The notes: generated by a model from the letters alone, not told the origin. Counted from the stretch's first letter, positions 33,731-44,304 are shown. The stretch is 64,000 nt of DNA from Vibrio zhugei (GCF_003716875.1 NZ_CP033078.1:2728001-2792000), one strand, 5' to 3'. Translations and numbers: made by a program.

Positions 33731-36088
33731 TTATTCCACCTTCACCTCACACATCATACGCCAGGCTTGTGGCAGGACATGGACGTGACCAAGCACCTCA
33801 ATGCGATGGCGGAAATGAATGTCCTTCGAGGACGCACCAAGCATCAACTCAAACTCCCCACCTTCAACCACACGCTGGTGATCGCGATTGGTAAGGTTAA
33901 GCATATCGACGGGCAATTGGAAGGTCAGCGTTTTACTTTCGCCCGCATCAAGGAAGACTTTCATAAAACCTTTTAATTCCTTCACCGGACGCACCACACT
34001 CGATACCACATCGCGAGTATACAGCTGTACCACCTCGGCCCCCGCGACATGCCCCGTATTCGTAAGCGTCATCGATAATTCAACCGTGTCATCCACAGCG
34101 AACTGGTCCTTATTCACCTTAAAGTCGGAGTAGGCAAATTCGGTGTAGCTCAACCCATGACCGAAGTTGAAACTCGAGCCGAAGTGGTAGGCAATCGGCG
34201 TTCCGGCACTTTTAAGCTTGTGGTTATAGAAATACGGCACCGCTCCAACATTTTTAGGAATCGACAGCGTCAGTTTACCACTCGGGTTATTTTTGCCGAC
34301 GAACGTATCCGCAATGGCATCCGCGCCAGCCTGACCCGGTGCCCACCCCAACACGATGGCCGAGGCTTCCTCTTCTGCACGGCCTAGGTTATAAGGTCGG
34401 CCTCCGGTGACCAACACAATCACAGGTTTGCCTGTATCCAGCACGGCATCAAGCATTTGCTGCTGCACGCCGGGAAGCGCCAAGCTATCGCAATCCGATC
34501 CTTCGCCTACTGTTCCTGTTTGGAATAAGCCCGCTAAGTCCCCAACACAAACCACAGCCACATCATTTTCAGCCGCCGTCGCCACAGCGGCCTCAATCTG
34601 GCTAAGATCACGACTTATCGGTGACTGAGCCGTTTGCTCAACCGCCAAGTCCACATCGCCAGGGAACACGGGGGCATTGGCATGGCGCTCGGTCAAAATA
34701 TCGCACCCTTTCGCATACATCACGTGTTCAAAACGCTCTTGAAAGGCTTCAAGTAACGTTTTCGAAACTTTGTCTGTGCTGTCTTCCTGACTAAAAATCA
34801 GATGAACCGGAAAACTATAGCCACCCAATAAAGCCAGCTGATCATCGGCGGTTGCGCCAATCAGCGCCACTTTCTGTGAGGCTTTGAGTGGCAAGGTCTG
34901 ATTATGGTTTTTCAACAGAACAATCGATTCGCTCGCGACTTGATAAGCAATGTTTTGACTCTCTTGATTATGGAGAGGGCTCTGTGGAATATCAGTATAC
35001 GGATGTTCAAATAGCCCCATTTCAAACTTCTTACTCAAGATGCGGCCCACAATCTCATCGATTTTTTCCATCGTAATCCAATCGTTTCGTAAAGCCTCTG
35101 CCAGTTTTGTTGAGCACGCGTCATCGGGTAATTCAATATCTAACCCGGCGTTAAAGGCAAGCGCGGCCGCACTCGCGCTGTTTTGGGCTACCGAGTGATG
35201 CGAGCTCAGTAAATCAATGCCGCCATAATCTGCGACCACCAAACCATCAAAGCCCCATTGCTCACGTAATATCTCGGTCAGTAAAAAATGGGAAGCGTGG
35301 CAAGGTTCACCATCAATATCATGATAAGCAGGCATAACAGATCCCGCATTCGCCCATTTTACCGCCATTTCAAACGGGAGTAGGAAGGTATCATTGAGCT
35401 CTTTAAATCCGATATTAACTGGCGCATGATTGCGCGCCCCTTCACTGGCAGAGTGCCCGACAAAATGTTTGAGCGTGGCGAAAAGATCACGGTGCTCACC
35501 TTGTAAACCTTTCACGTAGTGACTGGCCATGACGCCGACAAGATAAGGATCCTCACCCAATGTTTCTTCGGTTCGCCCCCAACGCACATCGCGCGAGACA
35601 TCCAAGACCGGTGCAAGTCCTTGTTTAGCGCCTACCATGCGCGCTTGTCGCCCAATATCCTTGGCCGCCTCTTCAACCAGTGTCGGGTTCCATGTGTGTC
35701 CATAATTTAACGAAGAAGGGTATAACGTGCCCCCTTTCACCATCAATCCAACCAAACACTCCTCATGGGCTAAGGCTGGGATCCCCAGTCGCGTTTCTTC
35801 AACTAAATAGTGTTGTAATTGGTTAAGCGCTTTGACCCCATTAACCGCATCAACCGTATGTGTACCAAGTGGACGTGAAATCTGACCTAACCCATGTTGA
35901 AGCTTGTCTTTGACCGACCGCTCGACATGCTCACTGGACAATTCGAGCTCACGTTCTTGATGCTCTCCGGCGGGATCGAGGATTAACCATTGCGCGCCCA
36001 TTTGCGCCAATTTTTCTTCAACGGTCATATGCGAAAGCAGGTCTCTGACACGTTCTGCTGTCGAAAGAGAGGGATTCTTATACTTCAT
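33731..36088 (-). CDS. glycoside hydrolase family 3 (beta-glucosidase/xylosidase-like), second gene
   Basis: 785 residues from ATG 36088, which has the ribosome site AGGTGA; an upstream ATG (36142) lacks one. Three-part GH3 layout: N-terminal barrel (APVLDVSRDVRWGRTEETLG), catalytic nucleophile aspartate in GFDGLVVADYGGIDLL (around residue 285), middle sandwich domain (VVCVGDLAGLFQTGTVGEG), and a C-terminal fibronectin-III-like domain (VELSMTLTNTGHVAGAEVVQ). No signal peptide, so it acts in the cytoplasm on imported oligosaccharides. The ADY variant at the nucleophile resembles the beta-xylosidase/BglX-type branch. Downstream of another GH3 gene and an ABC importer. Confidence 0.9.
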   Translation of the reverse strand: MKYKNPSLSTAERVRDLLSHMTVEEKLAQMGAQWLILDPAGEHQERELELSSEHVERSVKDKLQHGLGQISRPLGTHTVDAVNGVKALNQLQHYLVEETRLGIPALAHEECLVGLMVKGGTLYPSSLNYGHTWNPTLVEEAAKDIGRQARMVGAKQGLAPVLDVSRDVRWGRTEETLGEDPYLVGVMASHYVKGLQGEHRDLFATLKHFVGHSASEGARNHAPVNIGFKELNDTFLLPFEMAVKWANAGSVMPAYHDIDGEPCHASHFLLTEILREQWGFDGLVVADYGGIDLLSSHHSVAQNSASAAALAFNAGLDIELPDDACSTKLAEALRNDWITMEKIDEIVGRILSKKFEMGLFEHPYTDIPQSPLHNQESQNIAYQVASESIVLLKNHNQTLPLKASQKVALIGATADDQLALLGGYSFPVHLIFSQEDSTDKVSKTLLEAFQERFEHVMYAKGCDILTERHANAPVFPGDVDLAVEQTAQSPISRDLSQIEAAVATAAENDVAVVCVGDLAGLFQTGTVGEGSDCDSLALPGVQQQMLDAVLDTGKPVIVLVTGGRPYNLGRAEEEASAIVLGWAPGQAGADAIADTFVGKNNPSGKLTLSIPKNVGAVPYFYNHKLKSAGTPIAYHFGSSFNFGHGLSYTEFAYSDFKVNKDQFAVDDTVELSMTLTNTGHVAGAEVVQLYTRDVVSSVVRPVKELKGFMKVFLDAGESKTLTFQLPVDMLNLTNRDHQRVVEGGEFELMLGASSKDIHFRHRIEVLGHVHVLPQAWRMMCEVKVE

Positions 36089-36333
36089 ATATTCACCTAA
36101 TCGATGCGGATAACTTGATGCATTTAATGTCGATCGAGTCATTGCGAATGTCTTCCTTGAGGCTCTTATTACCCATGGCTAGAGACCCCACGATGTTTCT
36201 TTAAGCACGGTATTACAAGGTGACTGGCGATTTTTTGAAAATCGTCAAAATAGTCATTTTTAATAAATTCAATATGAATATTCGTAAGCGAGAGTCTGTC
36301 CGATACCTCCTCGAGACTTGCTCACGAGTCTCG

Positions 36334-38553
36334 CTATGATGAGACAGTGGTCGTCTGTGTGACTTCAAAGTCTAATGTATGCAAATCTTCATCCTTGGAA
36401 GAGGCACCAACCATTAAACTAAAGGCCCCAGCCTCTACCACCTCCTCAAGCTCCGCATTCACCAAAGCGAGATCAGAAAATTTCACCGTCATGGTCACTT
36501 CAACGCTTTCCTTCGCAGCAATAGCCACGCGTTGAAAACCACAGAGCGTTTTTATCGGTGTGGTCACGGAGGAAAAATGATCATTGAAATACACCTGCAC
36601 AATATCAGTACCGTCAATATCCGATTGGTTCGTCACGGTCAGTGACAACTCAATATCGCTATGCGGCTCAATGACACGTTGCTTTAGAGCGATGTCGCGG
36701 TATTCAAACTGGCTAAATGAGAGGCCTTCACCAAAGCAGAACAGGGGCTGCTCTGGCATATCGATATAGCGCTCTTTGAATTCGGTATGTTGTGAGTGTT
36801 GTGCATGCCAGCCTTCATATTTGTTATAAAACACAGGCAGTTGCCCGACATGATAGGGAAAAGAAATGGTCAGTTTACCCGACGGATTATACTCGCCAAA
36901 TACGACGCGCTTTATTGCTTCTCCGCCTTGAGTGCCAGAATTAAACCCACACAACAACGCATTGGCATGCTCTGCAATCCAAGGAATCGTCATCGGCTTA
37001 GAAGCCACCAAATTAACGATCAGGGGTACCCCCGCCGCCTTAATACGTTCTAATAAAGCTTGCTGTTTTCCCGTAAGGTCAAGATTGGCTCGATCGTGAA
37101 ACTCGCCGTTTTGCGCTAACGTGTCACCAACACAAGCAATGACCACATCCGCGTTCTCTAAAGCCCGATCTAACTCTGCGACTTGTTCAAACTCCTCGTC
37201 GAGACAATCGGCTCCTTTCACATACTCAACCTGAAAGCCGTAATGCTTTGCAGCGGCTTGAAAAGCTTGGAGGGTGGTCACCGTTTTGTCTCGATGAAAC
37301 TGATCATCCGTCGCCCCTGCCTGCATCGAACCAAACGACCAATCACCGAGCTGAGCGATGACATCATCCGCGTTAGGCCCCGTCACCAACACGCGAAGAT
37401 CCTTGCTCGGAGTTAAGGGTAAAATGCCATCATTTTTCAACATGACAATGCTCTTGAGGCTGGCTTGCAGTGCCAGATCGCGATGGGCTGGAATACCCAG
37501 AACCTCATGGCGGTCCGGACAATAAAATCGCATGTCATCAAACAAACCGAGCGCAAATTTTTTGGTGAGAATGCGAATGACGGCATCATTAACCACCGCC
37601 TCATCCACTCGTCCGTCTTTCACGAGACGCACCGCGGTTTCGTAGAACTCGACTGTCGACATCATCATGTCATTGCCCGAGACTAGCGCGCGATAGCAGG
37701 CCTCCTCAATTGAGGCGCTGACTTTCTGCTTGGTATACAAAGAGGTCACATTCTCCCAATCCGTGACAATAAAACCATCCAAACCCCAATCGGTTTTCGC
37801 CACATCCGTCAGCAACCATTTGTCGGCGGTACACGGAACACCATCATTAGCGTGATACCCAGCCATAAGAGACGCAACATGGGCTTCTTGTACCGCTTTT
37901 TTGAAAGGAGGTAAAAACAGTGCTTTCAGCTTACGGCGAGACACATCGGCTTCATAAGCATCTCGCCCACCCACCGTTTCACCGTAGGCCACATAATGTT
38001 TGGCACAAGCTAGGATAGAATCTGGACTGGAGAAACGTTCTCCTTGATAGCCTTTGATGGCCTCAACAGCCATTTCACCGATCAGCCACGCATCTTCGCC
38101 ATACGTTTCATTAATCCGTCCCCAACGTGCATCTCGCCCGACACACAGTACTGGGGAAAATGTCCAATGAATTCCCGTAGCACGCACTTCTTTCGCCGTG
38201 ACTTTCGCCATATCTCGTATTAACTCACGATCCCAACTGGATGACGCCGCAAGCTGTGTCGGAAATACCGTCGCATCGTTATCGAAACAGTGACCATGAA
38301 TGGCATCAATACCAAAGATGAGGGGAATTCCCAACCGAGTTTTCGCCGCCCGCTCTTGCAGCCGTATTGCCGTGTCACCAGTACAATGAAGATAACTGCC
38401 GATATGCCACTCTTCCAGCTTCTCCGTATTGCCTTCCACACTGGCTGGAAGTTGGGTCAACTGTCCAATTTTTTCTTCAATGGTCATGCGACTCAATAGA
38501 TCGGCCACGCGCTCCTCTATCGTTGCGTGTTTGTTCTGGTAAATGTCTGTCAT
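36334..38553 (-). CDS. glycoside hydrolase family 3 (BglX-like beta-glucosidase), first gene
   Basis: 739 residues from ATG 38553 (MTDIYQNKHATIEERVADLL), with GAGA-type ribosome site; an in-frame ATG at 38589 is less likely. GH3 features: LGIPLIFGIDAIHGHCFDND, SPVLCVGRDARWGRINETYG, nucleophile in GLDGFIVTDWENVTSLY (around residue 262), sandwich domain with DVVIACVGDTLAQNGEFHDR, and a fibronectin-like C-terminus (LSLTVTNQSDIDGTDIVQVY). Resembles BglX in layout but has no signal peptide. Probably releases sugar from beta-linked oligosaccharides brought in by the adjacent importer. A terminator hairpin separates it from the permease gene upstream. Confidence 0.92.
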   Translation of the reverse strand: MTDIYQNKHATIEERVADLLSRMTIEEKIGQLTQLPASVEGNTEKLEEWHIGSYLHCTGDTAIRLQERAAKTRLGIPLIFGIDAIHGHCFDNDATVFPTQLAASSSWDRELIRDMAKVTAKEVRATGIHWTFSPVLCVGRDARWGRINETYGEDAWLIGEMAVEAIKGYQGERFSSPDSILACAKHYVAYGETVGGRDAYEADVSRRKLKALFLPPFKKAVQEAHVASLMAGYHANDGVPCTADKWLLTDVAKTDWGLDGFIVTDWENVTSLYTKQKVSASIEEACYRALVSGNDMMMSTVEFYETAVRLVKDGRVDEAVVNDAVIRILTKKFALGLFDDMRFYCPDRHEVLGIPAHRDLALQASLKSIVMLKNDGILPLTPSKDLRVLVTGPNADDVIAQLGDWSFGSMQAGATDDQFHRDKTVTTLQAFQAAAKHYGFQVEYVKGADCLDEEFEQVAELDRALENADVVIACVGDTLAQNGEFHDRANLDLTGKQQALLERIKAAGVPLIVNLVASKPMTIPWIAEHANALLCGFNSGTQGGEAIKRVVFGEYNPSGKLTISFPYHVGQLPVFYNKYEGWHAQHSQHTEFKERYIDMPEQPLFCFGEGLSFSQFEYRDIALKQRVIEPHSDIELSLTVTNQSDIDGTDIVQVYFNDHFSSVTTPIKTLCGFQRVAIAAKESVEVTMTVKFSDLALVNAELEEVVEAGAFSLMVGASSKDEDLHTLDFEVTQTTTVSS

Positions 38554-38644
38554 GATGAGATTCTCTGGATTGGAAGGACGAATCGACAACGAAGCAAAGG
38601 TCGTTACACCTTGTGTTGCATGCCCTAAAAAAGACTCAGTGCAA

Positions 38645-38690
38645 TAAAAAAGGGCAGCTCAAATCAGCGGAAAAATAAACCAAGCTGCCC
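38645..38690 (-). terminator. intrinsic terminator or attenuator between permease and GH3 genes
   Basis: On the minus strand GGGCAGCT and AGCTGCCC pair around a 23-nt loop and are followed by TTTTTT. It lies after the MalG-like gene and before the GH3 genes, so it probably lowers expression of the glycosidases relative to the transporter. Confidence 0.7.
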
Positions 38691-38696
38691 TGTAAA

Positions 38697-39527
38697 TTAG
38701 CCCTTAACCGCGCCTGACGTTAACCCATCGATCAAACGTCGCGAGGCGATCACAAACAGGAGTAATAACGGTAAGACCGAAATACTTGCGCCAATAGAGA
38801 CCGCTCCCCATGGCACTTGCCCTGTCCCTTGGAGAGCACGAAGTGCCAGTGGTACCGTAAACATTTTCATGTCGTTCATAACCACCAGTGGCCCCATAAA
38901 GTTATTCCACGTTCCGATGAAGGTAATCAGCCCCAAGGTGCCAAACGCAGGCAAAATTAACGGGACGATAATACGATAGTAAATTTTGAACTCGCGGCAT
39001 CCATCCATACGTGCGGCCTCAACCAGCTCTTTAGGAATAGAACTGGAGATAAACTGACGCATCATGAAAATGCCCATCGCGCCGCAAGCTGCAGGCACAA
39101 TCAAGGCCTTAGGGTCGTTCATCCAGCCTAACTGAGACATCACCATCGCGGTCGGAATCATGCCAAGGAAAGGAGGGATCAGCATGGTCGCCATGATCAT
39201 GACAAATAACGCGTTTTTAAACCGAAATTCAAACATGGAGAACGCGTAACCGGCTAAAGAACAAAACAACAAGTTCAATACCGTGACCACAATGGCAATA
39301 AACAAACTTAACGCCAAGTTGTGCCAGAAGTAAGGTAGGAACTCCAACAGTGTGTTGAAGTTAGTTACCAAGTAATCGCCAAACGTAATAGGCGGCGGCA
39401 CGGATAAAATACCCGTATTGGAATGCGATGAGAAAATGAACATAAAATAAAAAGGTGTCAGCATGATAATCGCACCAATGAAGACGATGATATAGGCGAT
39501 CAGCTTATCTTTTCCGATGGATTTCAT
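38697..39527 (-). CDS. carbohydrate ABC transporter permease (MalG/UgpE-like)
   Basis: 276 residues, six membrane segments, with the EAA loop motif EAARMDGCREFKIYYRIIVP that contacts the ATPase. Ends in the family-typical RRLIDGLTSGAVKG. Starts at the base where the MalF-like gene stops (coordinates touch at 39527). Forms the inner-membrane channel with the MalF-like partner. Confidence 0.93.
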   Translation of the reverse strand: MKSIGKDKLIAYIIVFIGAIIMLTPFYFMFIFSSHSNTGILSVPPPITFGDYLVTNFNTLLEFLPYFWHNLALSLFIAIVVTVLNLLFCSLAGYAFSMFEFRFKNALFVMIMATMLIPPFLGMIPTAMVMSQLGWMNDPKALIVPAACGAMGIFMMRQFISSSIPKELVEAARMDGCREFKIYYRIIVPLILPAFGTLGLITFIGTWNNFMGPLVVMNDMKMFTVPLALRALQGTGQVPWGAVSIGASISVLPLLLLFVIASRRLIDGLTSGAVKG

Positions 39528-40501
39528 TAGTCGTTTCTCCCACCTAATAATTTACTATTCAGCCAAGTTAGACATGCGATAATCATAAAGAGAATCCAAG
39601 AAATGGCGGATGCGGTACCAAAATCATTTTCCACAAAGGCGGTAATGTACATATGCATTGCGGCGGTTTTCCCAGCCTGCTCAATTCCCCCAGTACCACC
39701 GGTGATGATGAACGGTTCTTCAAACAGTTGTAGGTTACCGATGATCGTCAGTGTGACGGCAAAAAAGGCCATGGGCTTCAACATCGGCAGCGTAATGTGC
39801 CAGAATTGCTGATACTTATTGGCGCCATCGATAGTGGCCGCTTCATAAAGATCTTTCGGAATGGTTTGTAATGCGGACAAATACAGCACCGTATTCCAAC
39901 CGACAAAGCGCCAGAACACGACAAATGAAATCATGTCTTTGGTATACGCAGGACGTGACCAATCAATGTTCTCGGTTGGAAACAACCACGCCAACACTTT
40001 CATATCCGCGATGGTAAAATTGCCCAACGAGGTAAGTACTTGGTTAATGATGCCGTAGTCGCGTGAGAACAGCGTTGTAAAAACAAGAGAAATCGCGACC
40101 GTTGAGGTAATGTACGGCACAAAGTAGATACCAATCACCGTATTTCTCATCCGCCTAAAGCTAGTATGAATAAAATAGGCCAGCGGCAATGCCACCGCAT
40201 GCTGTGGAATGCCTGATTTCAACGCGATGATAAAGGTGTTGTATAGCGACGATTGGAACCAATCATCCTCAAGCGCAAACACATAGTTTTCAAACCCGAC
40301 CCACTCCATCGAGGCTAGACCGGCGGCGGGCTCCCAATAGTGGAAAGACAAATACAAAGAGAAAAGCAGCGGGAATAACCCAAAGACACCGAAAATAATG
40401 AAGAAAGGACAAATATAAATATAGGGCGCGATCTTATTCCCTTTTCTTAACCAGAAGTTTCTACGTCTGGAGGCGTTAAGTGGACGAGTCATTGTTGTCA
40501 T
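39527..40501 (-). CDS. carbohydrate ABC transporter permease (MalF/UgpA-like)
   Basis: 324 residues from ATG 40501 (MTTMTRPLNASRRRNFWLRK); an in-frame ATG at 40531 is possible. Six or more membrane segments and the EAA motif YEAATIDGANKYQQFWHITL. Partner of the downstream MalG-like permease; with the solute-binding protein and MalK-type ATPases it makes one CUT1-type sugar importer. Confidence 0.93.
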   Translation of the reverse strand: MTTMTRPLNASRRRNFWLRKGNKIAPYIYICPFFIIFGVFGLFPLLFSLYLSFHYWEPAAGLASMEWVGFENYVFALEDDWFQSSLYNTFIIALKSGIPQHAVALPLAYFIHTSFRRMRNTVIGIYFVPYITSTVAISLVFTTLFSRDYGIINQVLTSLGNFTIADMKVLAWLFPTENIDWSRPAYTKDMISFVVFWRFVGWNTVLYLSALQTIPKDLYEAATIDGANKYQQFWHITLPMLKPMAFFAVTLTIIGNLQLFEEPFIITGGTGGIEQAGKTAAMHMYITAFVENDFGTASAISWILFMIIACLTWLNSKLLGGRND

Positions 40502-40566
40502 AGAATGATTTCCAAAATTGCTACATGACACGGGGCTAGCAATGCCGCCCCGGTATTACCGATTCA

Positions 40567-41808
40567 TTAACGACGACGAGCACGACGTTTGATTTGTTTC
40601 TCTGCTTTTGCCAGTACTTGATCAATGTCGGCATCTTTTTCCAGCACTTTTTCCAACGCATCATTCACGACCTGACGAGCCACTTCATCGTAGCGGTCCA
40701 CCGTCAATGCAGGGATATGCTTGGTGGCTTCACGCCAAATCAAACGCGCTTTTTGACCACCTAAATACGCAATTTTTTGACTGAAGAAATCATCATTGTG
40801 AGTCGACGTCAGCACAGGGAATGCATTGATTTCTTTAAAGCCCGCAAGCTGAATCTCTTTATTGGTTGCCATGAACTTAATGAATTTCCAAGCTTGGGCT
40901 TTGTGCTCGGCTTTTTTAGGAATCGCATAGAAGGATCCACCCCAGCTCGCCATTGCTCCGTCTGGAAGTTGCGAGGTTCGCCATAAGCCAGTGGCATCGG
41001 GAGCAATCCAATCTTGCAGGTGGCCACCGAGCCAAGCGCCCATCATTTGTACAGAAACTTTGCCGCGACGTAAGCTTTCCGTCCATTCGTTTGACCACGC
41101 ATTCAATTCGGCATCAATCCCCGCCTCTCGCGCTTTTTTCGCTAAGCGGAATGCTTCTTTGAAGCGGTCAGTGTTTACCAGAATGTTTTGATCTTTATCG
41201 AAGTACAGCCCTTCACCATCTTTAAGATTTGAACGAATAAAAATTTCTTTGATGTCGACGGCATTGGCTATCAGGTAGTTGCCGGTTTTTTCTTTCACCT
41301 TGATACCCGCTTGAATAAACGAGTCCCAATCTTTCAGTAACTCTTCTTCACTGACGCCCGCTGCATCTAAAATGTCTTTGCGATAAAAGGTCGCACCGGG
41401 GCCAATATCCGCGGGAATGGCAGAAAGAACACCATGTGAGTTGGTGGCTTGCGCGACAGAGTAAGGCACCAATTTGTCGGTAAATTCACCGGCACCATAG
41501 GTCGATAAATCTTCCAAACCGCCACTTTCAATAAACTGACCCACATAGCTATATTCTATGCCCATCACATCGGGAAGATTGGCTCCTGTGGCGAGCGCCG
41601 TCGTCATCGCATTATGATGATCGGCATACGCGAGGGTCACAACCTTGACCTTAATGTCTGGGTATTTCTTCTCAAACATAGGCACCGCAATTTCCGCGAC
41701 CTGATTGAAATTAGGGAAAGAGGCAACCGTAATCTCTGTGGGAGCGGCAAACGCTACCCCAGAAAAAACCGAAAGGGTAATGGCAGAAGCAATGATGTTC
41801 TTTTTCAT
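40567..41808 (-). CDS. extracellular sugar-binding protein of ABC transporter
   Basis: 413 residues with a signal peptide (MKKNIIASAITLSVFSGVAF, cleavage after FAA or AFA). Mature part is a class-1 solute-binding protein: ITVASFPNFNQVAEIAVPMF, MTTALATGANLPDVMGIEYS and the WGGSFYAIPKKAEHKAQAWK region. Delivers an oligosaccharide to the permeases; GH3 neighbours suggest a beta-linked gluco- or xylo-oligosaccharide. The very basic end QIKRRARRR is unusual. Strong ribosome site AAGGAAAA. Lies 35 bp upstream of the MalF-like ORF. Confidence 0.93.
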   Translation of the reverse strand: MKKNIIASAITLSVFSGVAFAAPTEITVASFPNFNQVAEIAVPMFEKKYPDIKVKVVTLAYADHHNAMTTALATGANLPDVMGIEYSYVGQFIESGGLEDLSTYGAGEFTDKLVPYSVAQATNSHGVLSAIPADIGPGATFYRKDILDAAGVSEEELLKDWDSFIQAGIKVKEKTGNYLIANAVDIKEIFIRSNLKDGEGLYFDKDQNILVNTDRFKEAFRLAKKAREAGIDAELNAWSNEWTESLRRGKVSVQMMGAWLGGHLQDWIAPDATGLWRTSQLPDGAMASWGGSFYAIPKKAEHKAQAWKFIKFMATNKEIQLAGFKEINAFPVLTSTHNDDFFSQKIAYLGGQKARLIWREATKHIPALTVDRYDEVARQVVNDALEKVLEKDADIDQVLAKAEKQIKRRARRR

Positions 41809-41817
41809 GATTTTTCC

Positions 41818-42876
41818 TTATTGGATTATGACCTTGTTGTTTTTATCAAACACATGAACCTTGTTTTTATCGAAGTAGAGTTCAAAGTTGTCACGAATCT
41901 TTTCATCGCTATAAGGCACTTCAGCAATGATCCTTTTATTACCAAATAAACACTCGATATGTTTGACCGCGCCCATGAGTTCAACCTGTCTCAATTGCAC
42001 GGTTATCGACCCCAAATTGGCGGCCTCTATTTTTGTGGAAGCTAAGTGCAAGTCTTGAGCGCGGATACCAACCGACAAAGACTGAACATCCCCAACTCGC
42101 TCAACCGTTGATGGGAAAATAAACGATGCCACCTCCTCGCCGAGATTTTCCAAGATGTTCATTTCTGGCGTCCCAATAAACTTGGCGACAAATTTACTGT
42201 TAGGACGGTTATAGATTTCTTTTGGAGAACCAATCTGCTCAATCACACCGTTATTTAAAATGGCAATACGATCGGCAAGCGTCATGGCTTCAATTTGATC
42301 ATGAGTGACGTACACCACCGTGGTTTTGGTTCGCTCATGTAACAGTTTGATTTCTGAGCGCATTTGACCACGAAGTTTCGCATCCAAGTTCGAAAGCGGC
42401 TCATCAAATAAGAACACATCCGGGCTGCGAACCATGGCACGCCCCATCGCAACACGTTGGCGCTGCCCACCGGACAGCTCTTTAGGTTTACGCGATAACA
42501 ATGGCGTTAACTCTAAAATATCGGCAATTTCAGCAACCATGCGCTTACGAGTGGCTTTGTCGAAACCCAAGTTTTCCAATGCGAACGCCATATTTTCTTC
42601 AACGGTCATATGGGGATACAGCGCATAGCTTTGAAATACCATGGCGATATTGCGTTCAATCGGATGAAGCTCATTGATCACTTCATTTTCAATACAAATC
42701 TCACCATCCGTTATTTCTTCAAGGCCTGCCAACATCCGCAGGGTTGTTGATTTACCACAGCCTGATGGTCCCAATAAGACAATAAATTCACCATGGAGAA
42801 TATTCAGGTTAATCCCTTTCACCACTTCTGTTTCACCATAGTTCTTAATCAAATTCCGAAATTGAACTGATGCCAT
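41818..42876 (-). CDS. ABC transporter ATPase, MalK/UgpC/MsmX type (copy 1)
   Basis: 352 residues. Walker [16 protein letters not shown]-loop [13 protein letters not shown], signature [14 protein letters not shown], Walker [18 protein letters not shown]-loop [12 protein letters not shown], and a C-terminal regulatory (TOBE) domain from about residue 235. Energises sugar uptake. 9 bp upstream of the binding-protein gene, so first gene of the core transport operon. A second MalK-type gene lies 350 bp further upstream. Confidence 0.95.
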   Translation of the reverse strand: MASVQFRNLIKNYGETEVVKGINLNILHGEFIVLLGPSGCGKSTTLRMLAGLEEITDGEICIENEVINELHPIERNIAMVFQSYALYPHMTVEENMAFALENLGFDKATRKRMVAEIADILELTPLLSRKPKELSGGQRQRVAMGRAMVRSPDVFLFDEPLSNLDAKLRGQMRSEIKLLHERTKTTVVYVTHDQIEAMTLADRIAILNNGVIEQIGSPKEIYNRPNSKFVAKFIGTPEMNILENLGEEVASFIFPSTVERVGDVQSLSVGIRAQDLHLASTKIEAANLGSITVQLRQVELMGAVKHIECLFGNKRIIAEVPYSDEKIRDNFELYFDKNKVHVFDKNNKVIIQ

Positions 42877-43227
42877 GTTCCCACCACAATCTATGTCATT
42901 AATATTGTTTGTAACGCCATATTATTCGTAAGCAAGCTCATCACAATTACGAATATTTGAAAGTGTTATTACGATATTTTCCTTATGTGACTAAGCTCTG
43001 CATAAAAAATATCACAAGAAAGTATTTCATTAATAACCAATAGAAAGAGCCTCTCTTTATGTCATGCATCACATATCGGATTTCATTCCTTTTATCACTG
43101 TTATTTTATGAACAATTTAATTTAGTCAGCTAAATAATAAAGATTCCAATCTCAATTTAATTGTTCGCCCCCAGACTTAGTTGCAATAATAAAACAGACG
43201 GAGTCAGTACCATTAGCCTCAACGTAT
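42877..43227. other. 351-bp intergenic region between the two MalK-type genes
   Basis: No gene seen; AT-rich. Likely holds the promoter of the sugar importer operon. Contains one CRP-like palindrome (43058-43073), reported separately. Confidence 0.5.
43058..43073. promoter_or_regulatory. possible CRP site upstream of sugar importer operon
   Basis: TATGT-CATGCA-TCACA, 8 of 10 core bases of the TGTGA-N6-TCACA consensus. Carbon-source operons are often CRP-controlled; unverified. Confidence 0.3.
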
Positions 43228-44304
43228 TTAGAGCACCTGACCTGATTGATTAAAGAGGTGGCAACAACTTGGCTCGAAGAAAATGTTCATTGATGTTGAT
43301 TCATCAAGCTCGAAATCGGCGTCAACTTCAGCGATGAGCGGCTGCTGTGCCATGGTGGCATTTATTTGTTGGGTACTTCCCAAGAGTTCGCTATTGATGA
43401 CCGAGACGGTCAGAGCAATACGGCCATCGCGCTCGCTGGTATGAATATCGGTGGGGCGTAGGCCCAAAGTCACGCTTTCACCATCGAGAGAGTCTGCAAA
43501 GGACTGACCTAAATCGACTTTTTGATCGCCTAATACAATAACCCATTGTTCGCCCTCACGTTGCAGTTGACCTTTCATCATATTCATTGTTGGCGTACCA
43601 ATGAAGCTGGCAACAAACTGACTGCTGGGCTTATGGTAGACCTCGTAAGGCGTCCCTACCTGTTCAATTTCCCCATCCCGTAGAATGACCACTCTGTCCG
43701 CAAGCGTCATGGCTTCAATTTGATCATGCGTCACGTAAACCGTCGTTTTGGAATATTTCTCATGTAACTTTCTGATTTCTCTTCGCATCGAATGTCTAAG
43801 TTTTGCATCCAAGTTGGATAACGGCTCATCAAATAAAAACACATTGGGCGTGCGAACCATGGCTCTGCCCATTGCCACCCTTTGCCGTTGGCCACCGGAG
43901 AGTGCTCTCGGCTTGCGCCTGAGTAGAGGCGTCAGTTGCAGCATCTCCGCAACTCGATTCACTTCTCTTTCAATCTCATCTTTCTTTTTGCCTTCCATTT
44001 TGAGTGAGAAACCAATGTTTTCAGCAACATTCATGTGCGGGTATAAAGCGTAACTTTGAAACACCATCGCAATATTGTGCTCTTTGGGATTCAGATCATT
44101 CACGACCACCCCATCAATCAGAATTTCCCCAGAGCTTATCGACTCTAACCCGGAGAGCATACGCAGTGTGGTGGATTTACCACATCCTGAAGGGCCTAAA
44201 AATACGACAAACTCCCCGCTCTCGATGTCTAAGTTGATATCCTTAACAACATGCGCATCGTGAGAATATATCTTGTTCACATTTTTAAAAGTTACTGACG
44301 CCAT
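43228..44304 (-). CDS. ABC transporter ATPase, MalK/UgpC type (copy 2)
   Basis: 358 residues from ATG 44304 (MASVTFKNVNKIYSHDAHVV), aligning with copy 1; a GTG at 44316 is also open. Same motifs: [61 protein letters not shown]. The C-terminal domains differ clearly from copy 1. Either the same importer uses two different ATPases, or this copy serves a permease encoded elsewhere. Its own promoter must lie in 44305-44761. Confidence 0.93.
   Translation of the reverse strand: MASVTFKNVNKIYSHDAHVVKDINLDIESGEFVVFLGPSGCGKSTTLRMLSGLESISSGEILIDGVVVNDLNPKEHNIAMVFQSYALYPHMNVAENIGFSLKMEGKKKDEIEREVNRVAEMLQLTPLLRRKPRALSGGQRQRVAMGRAMVRTPNVFLFDEPLSNLDAKLRHSMRREIRKLHEKYSKTTVYVTHDQIEAMTLADRVVILRDGEIEQVGTPYEVYHKPSSQFVASFIGTPTMNMMKGQLQREGEQWVIVLGDQKVDLGQSFADSLDGESVTLGLRPTDIHTSERDGRIALTVSVINSELLGSTQQINATMAQQPLIAEVDADFELDESTSMNIFFEPSCCHLFNQSGQVL

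Noticed and set aside
33888..34133. Plus-strand ORFs opposite the GH3 genes
   Set aside because: They lie wholly inside clear GH3 coding sequence and have no ribosome sites or family features.
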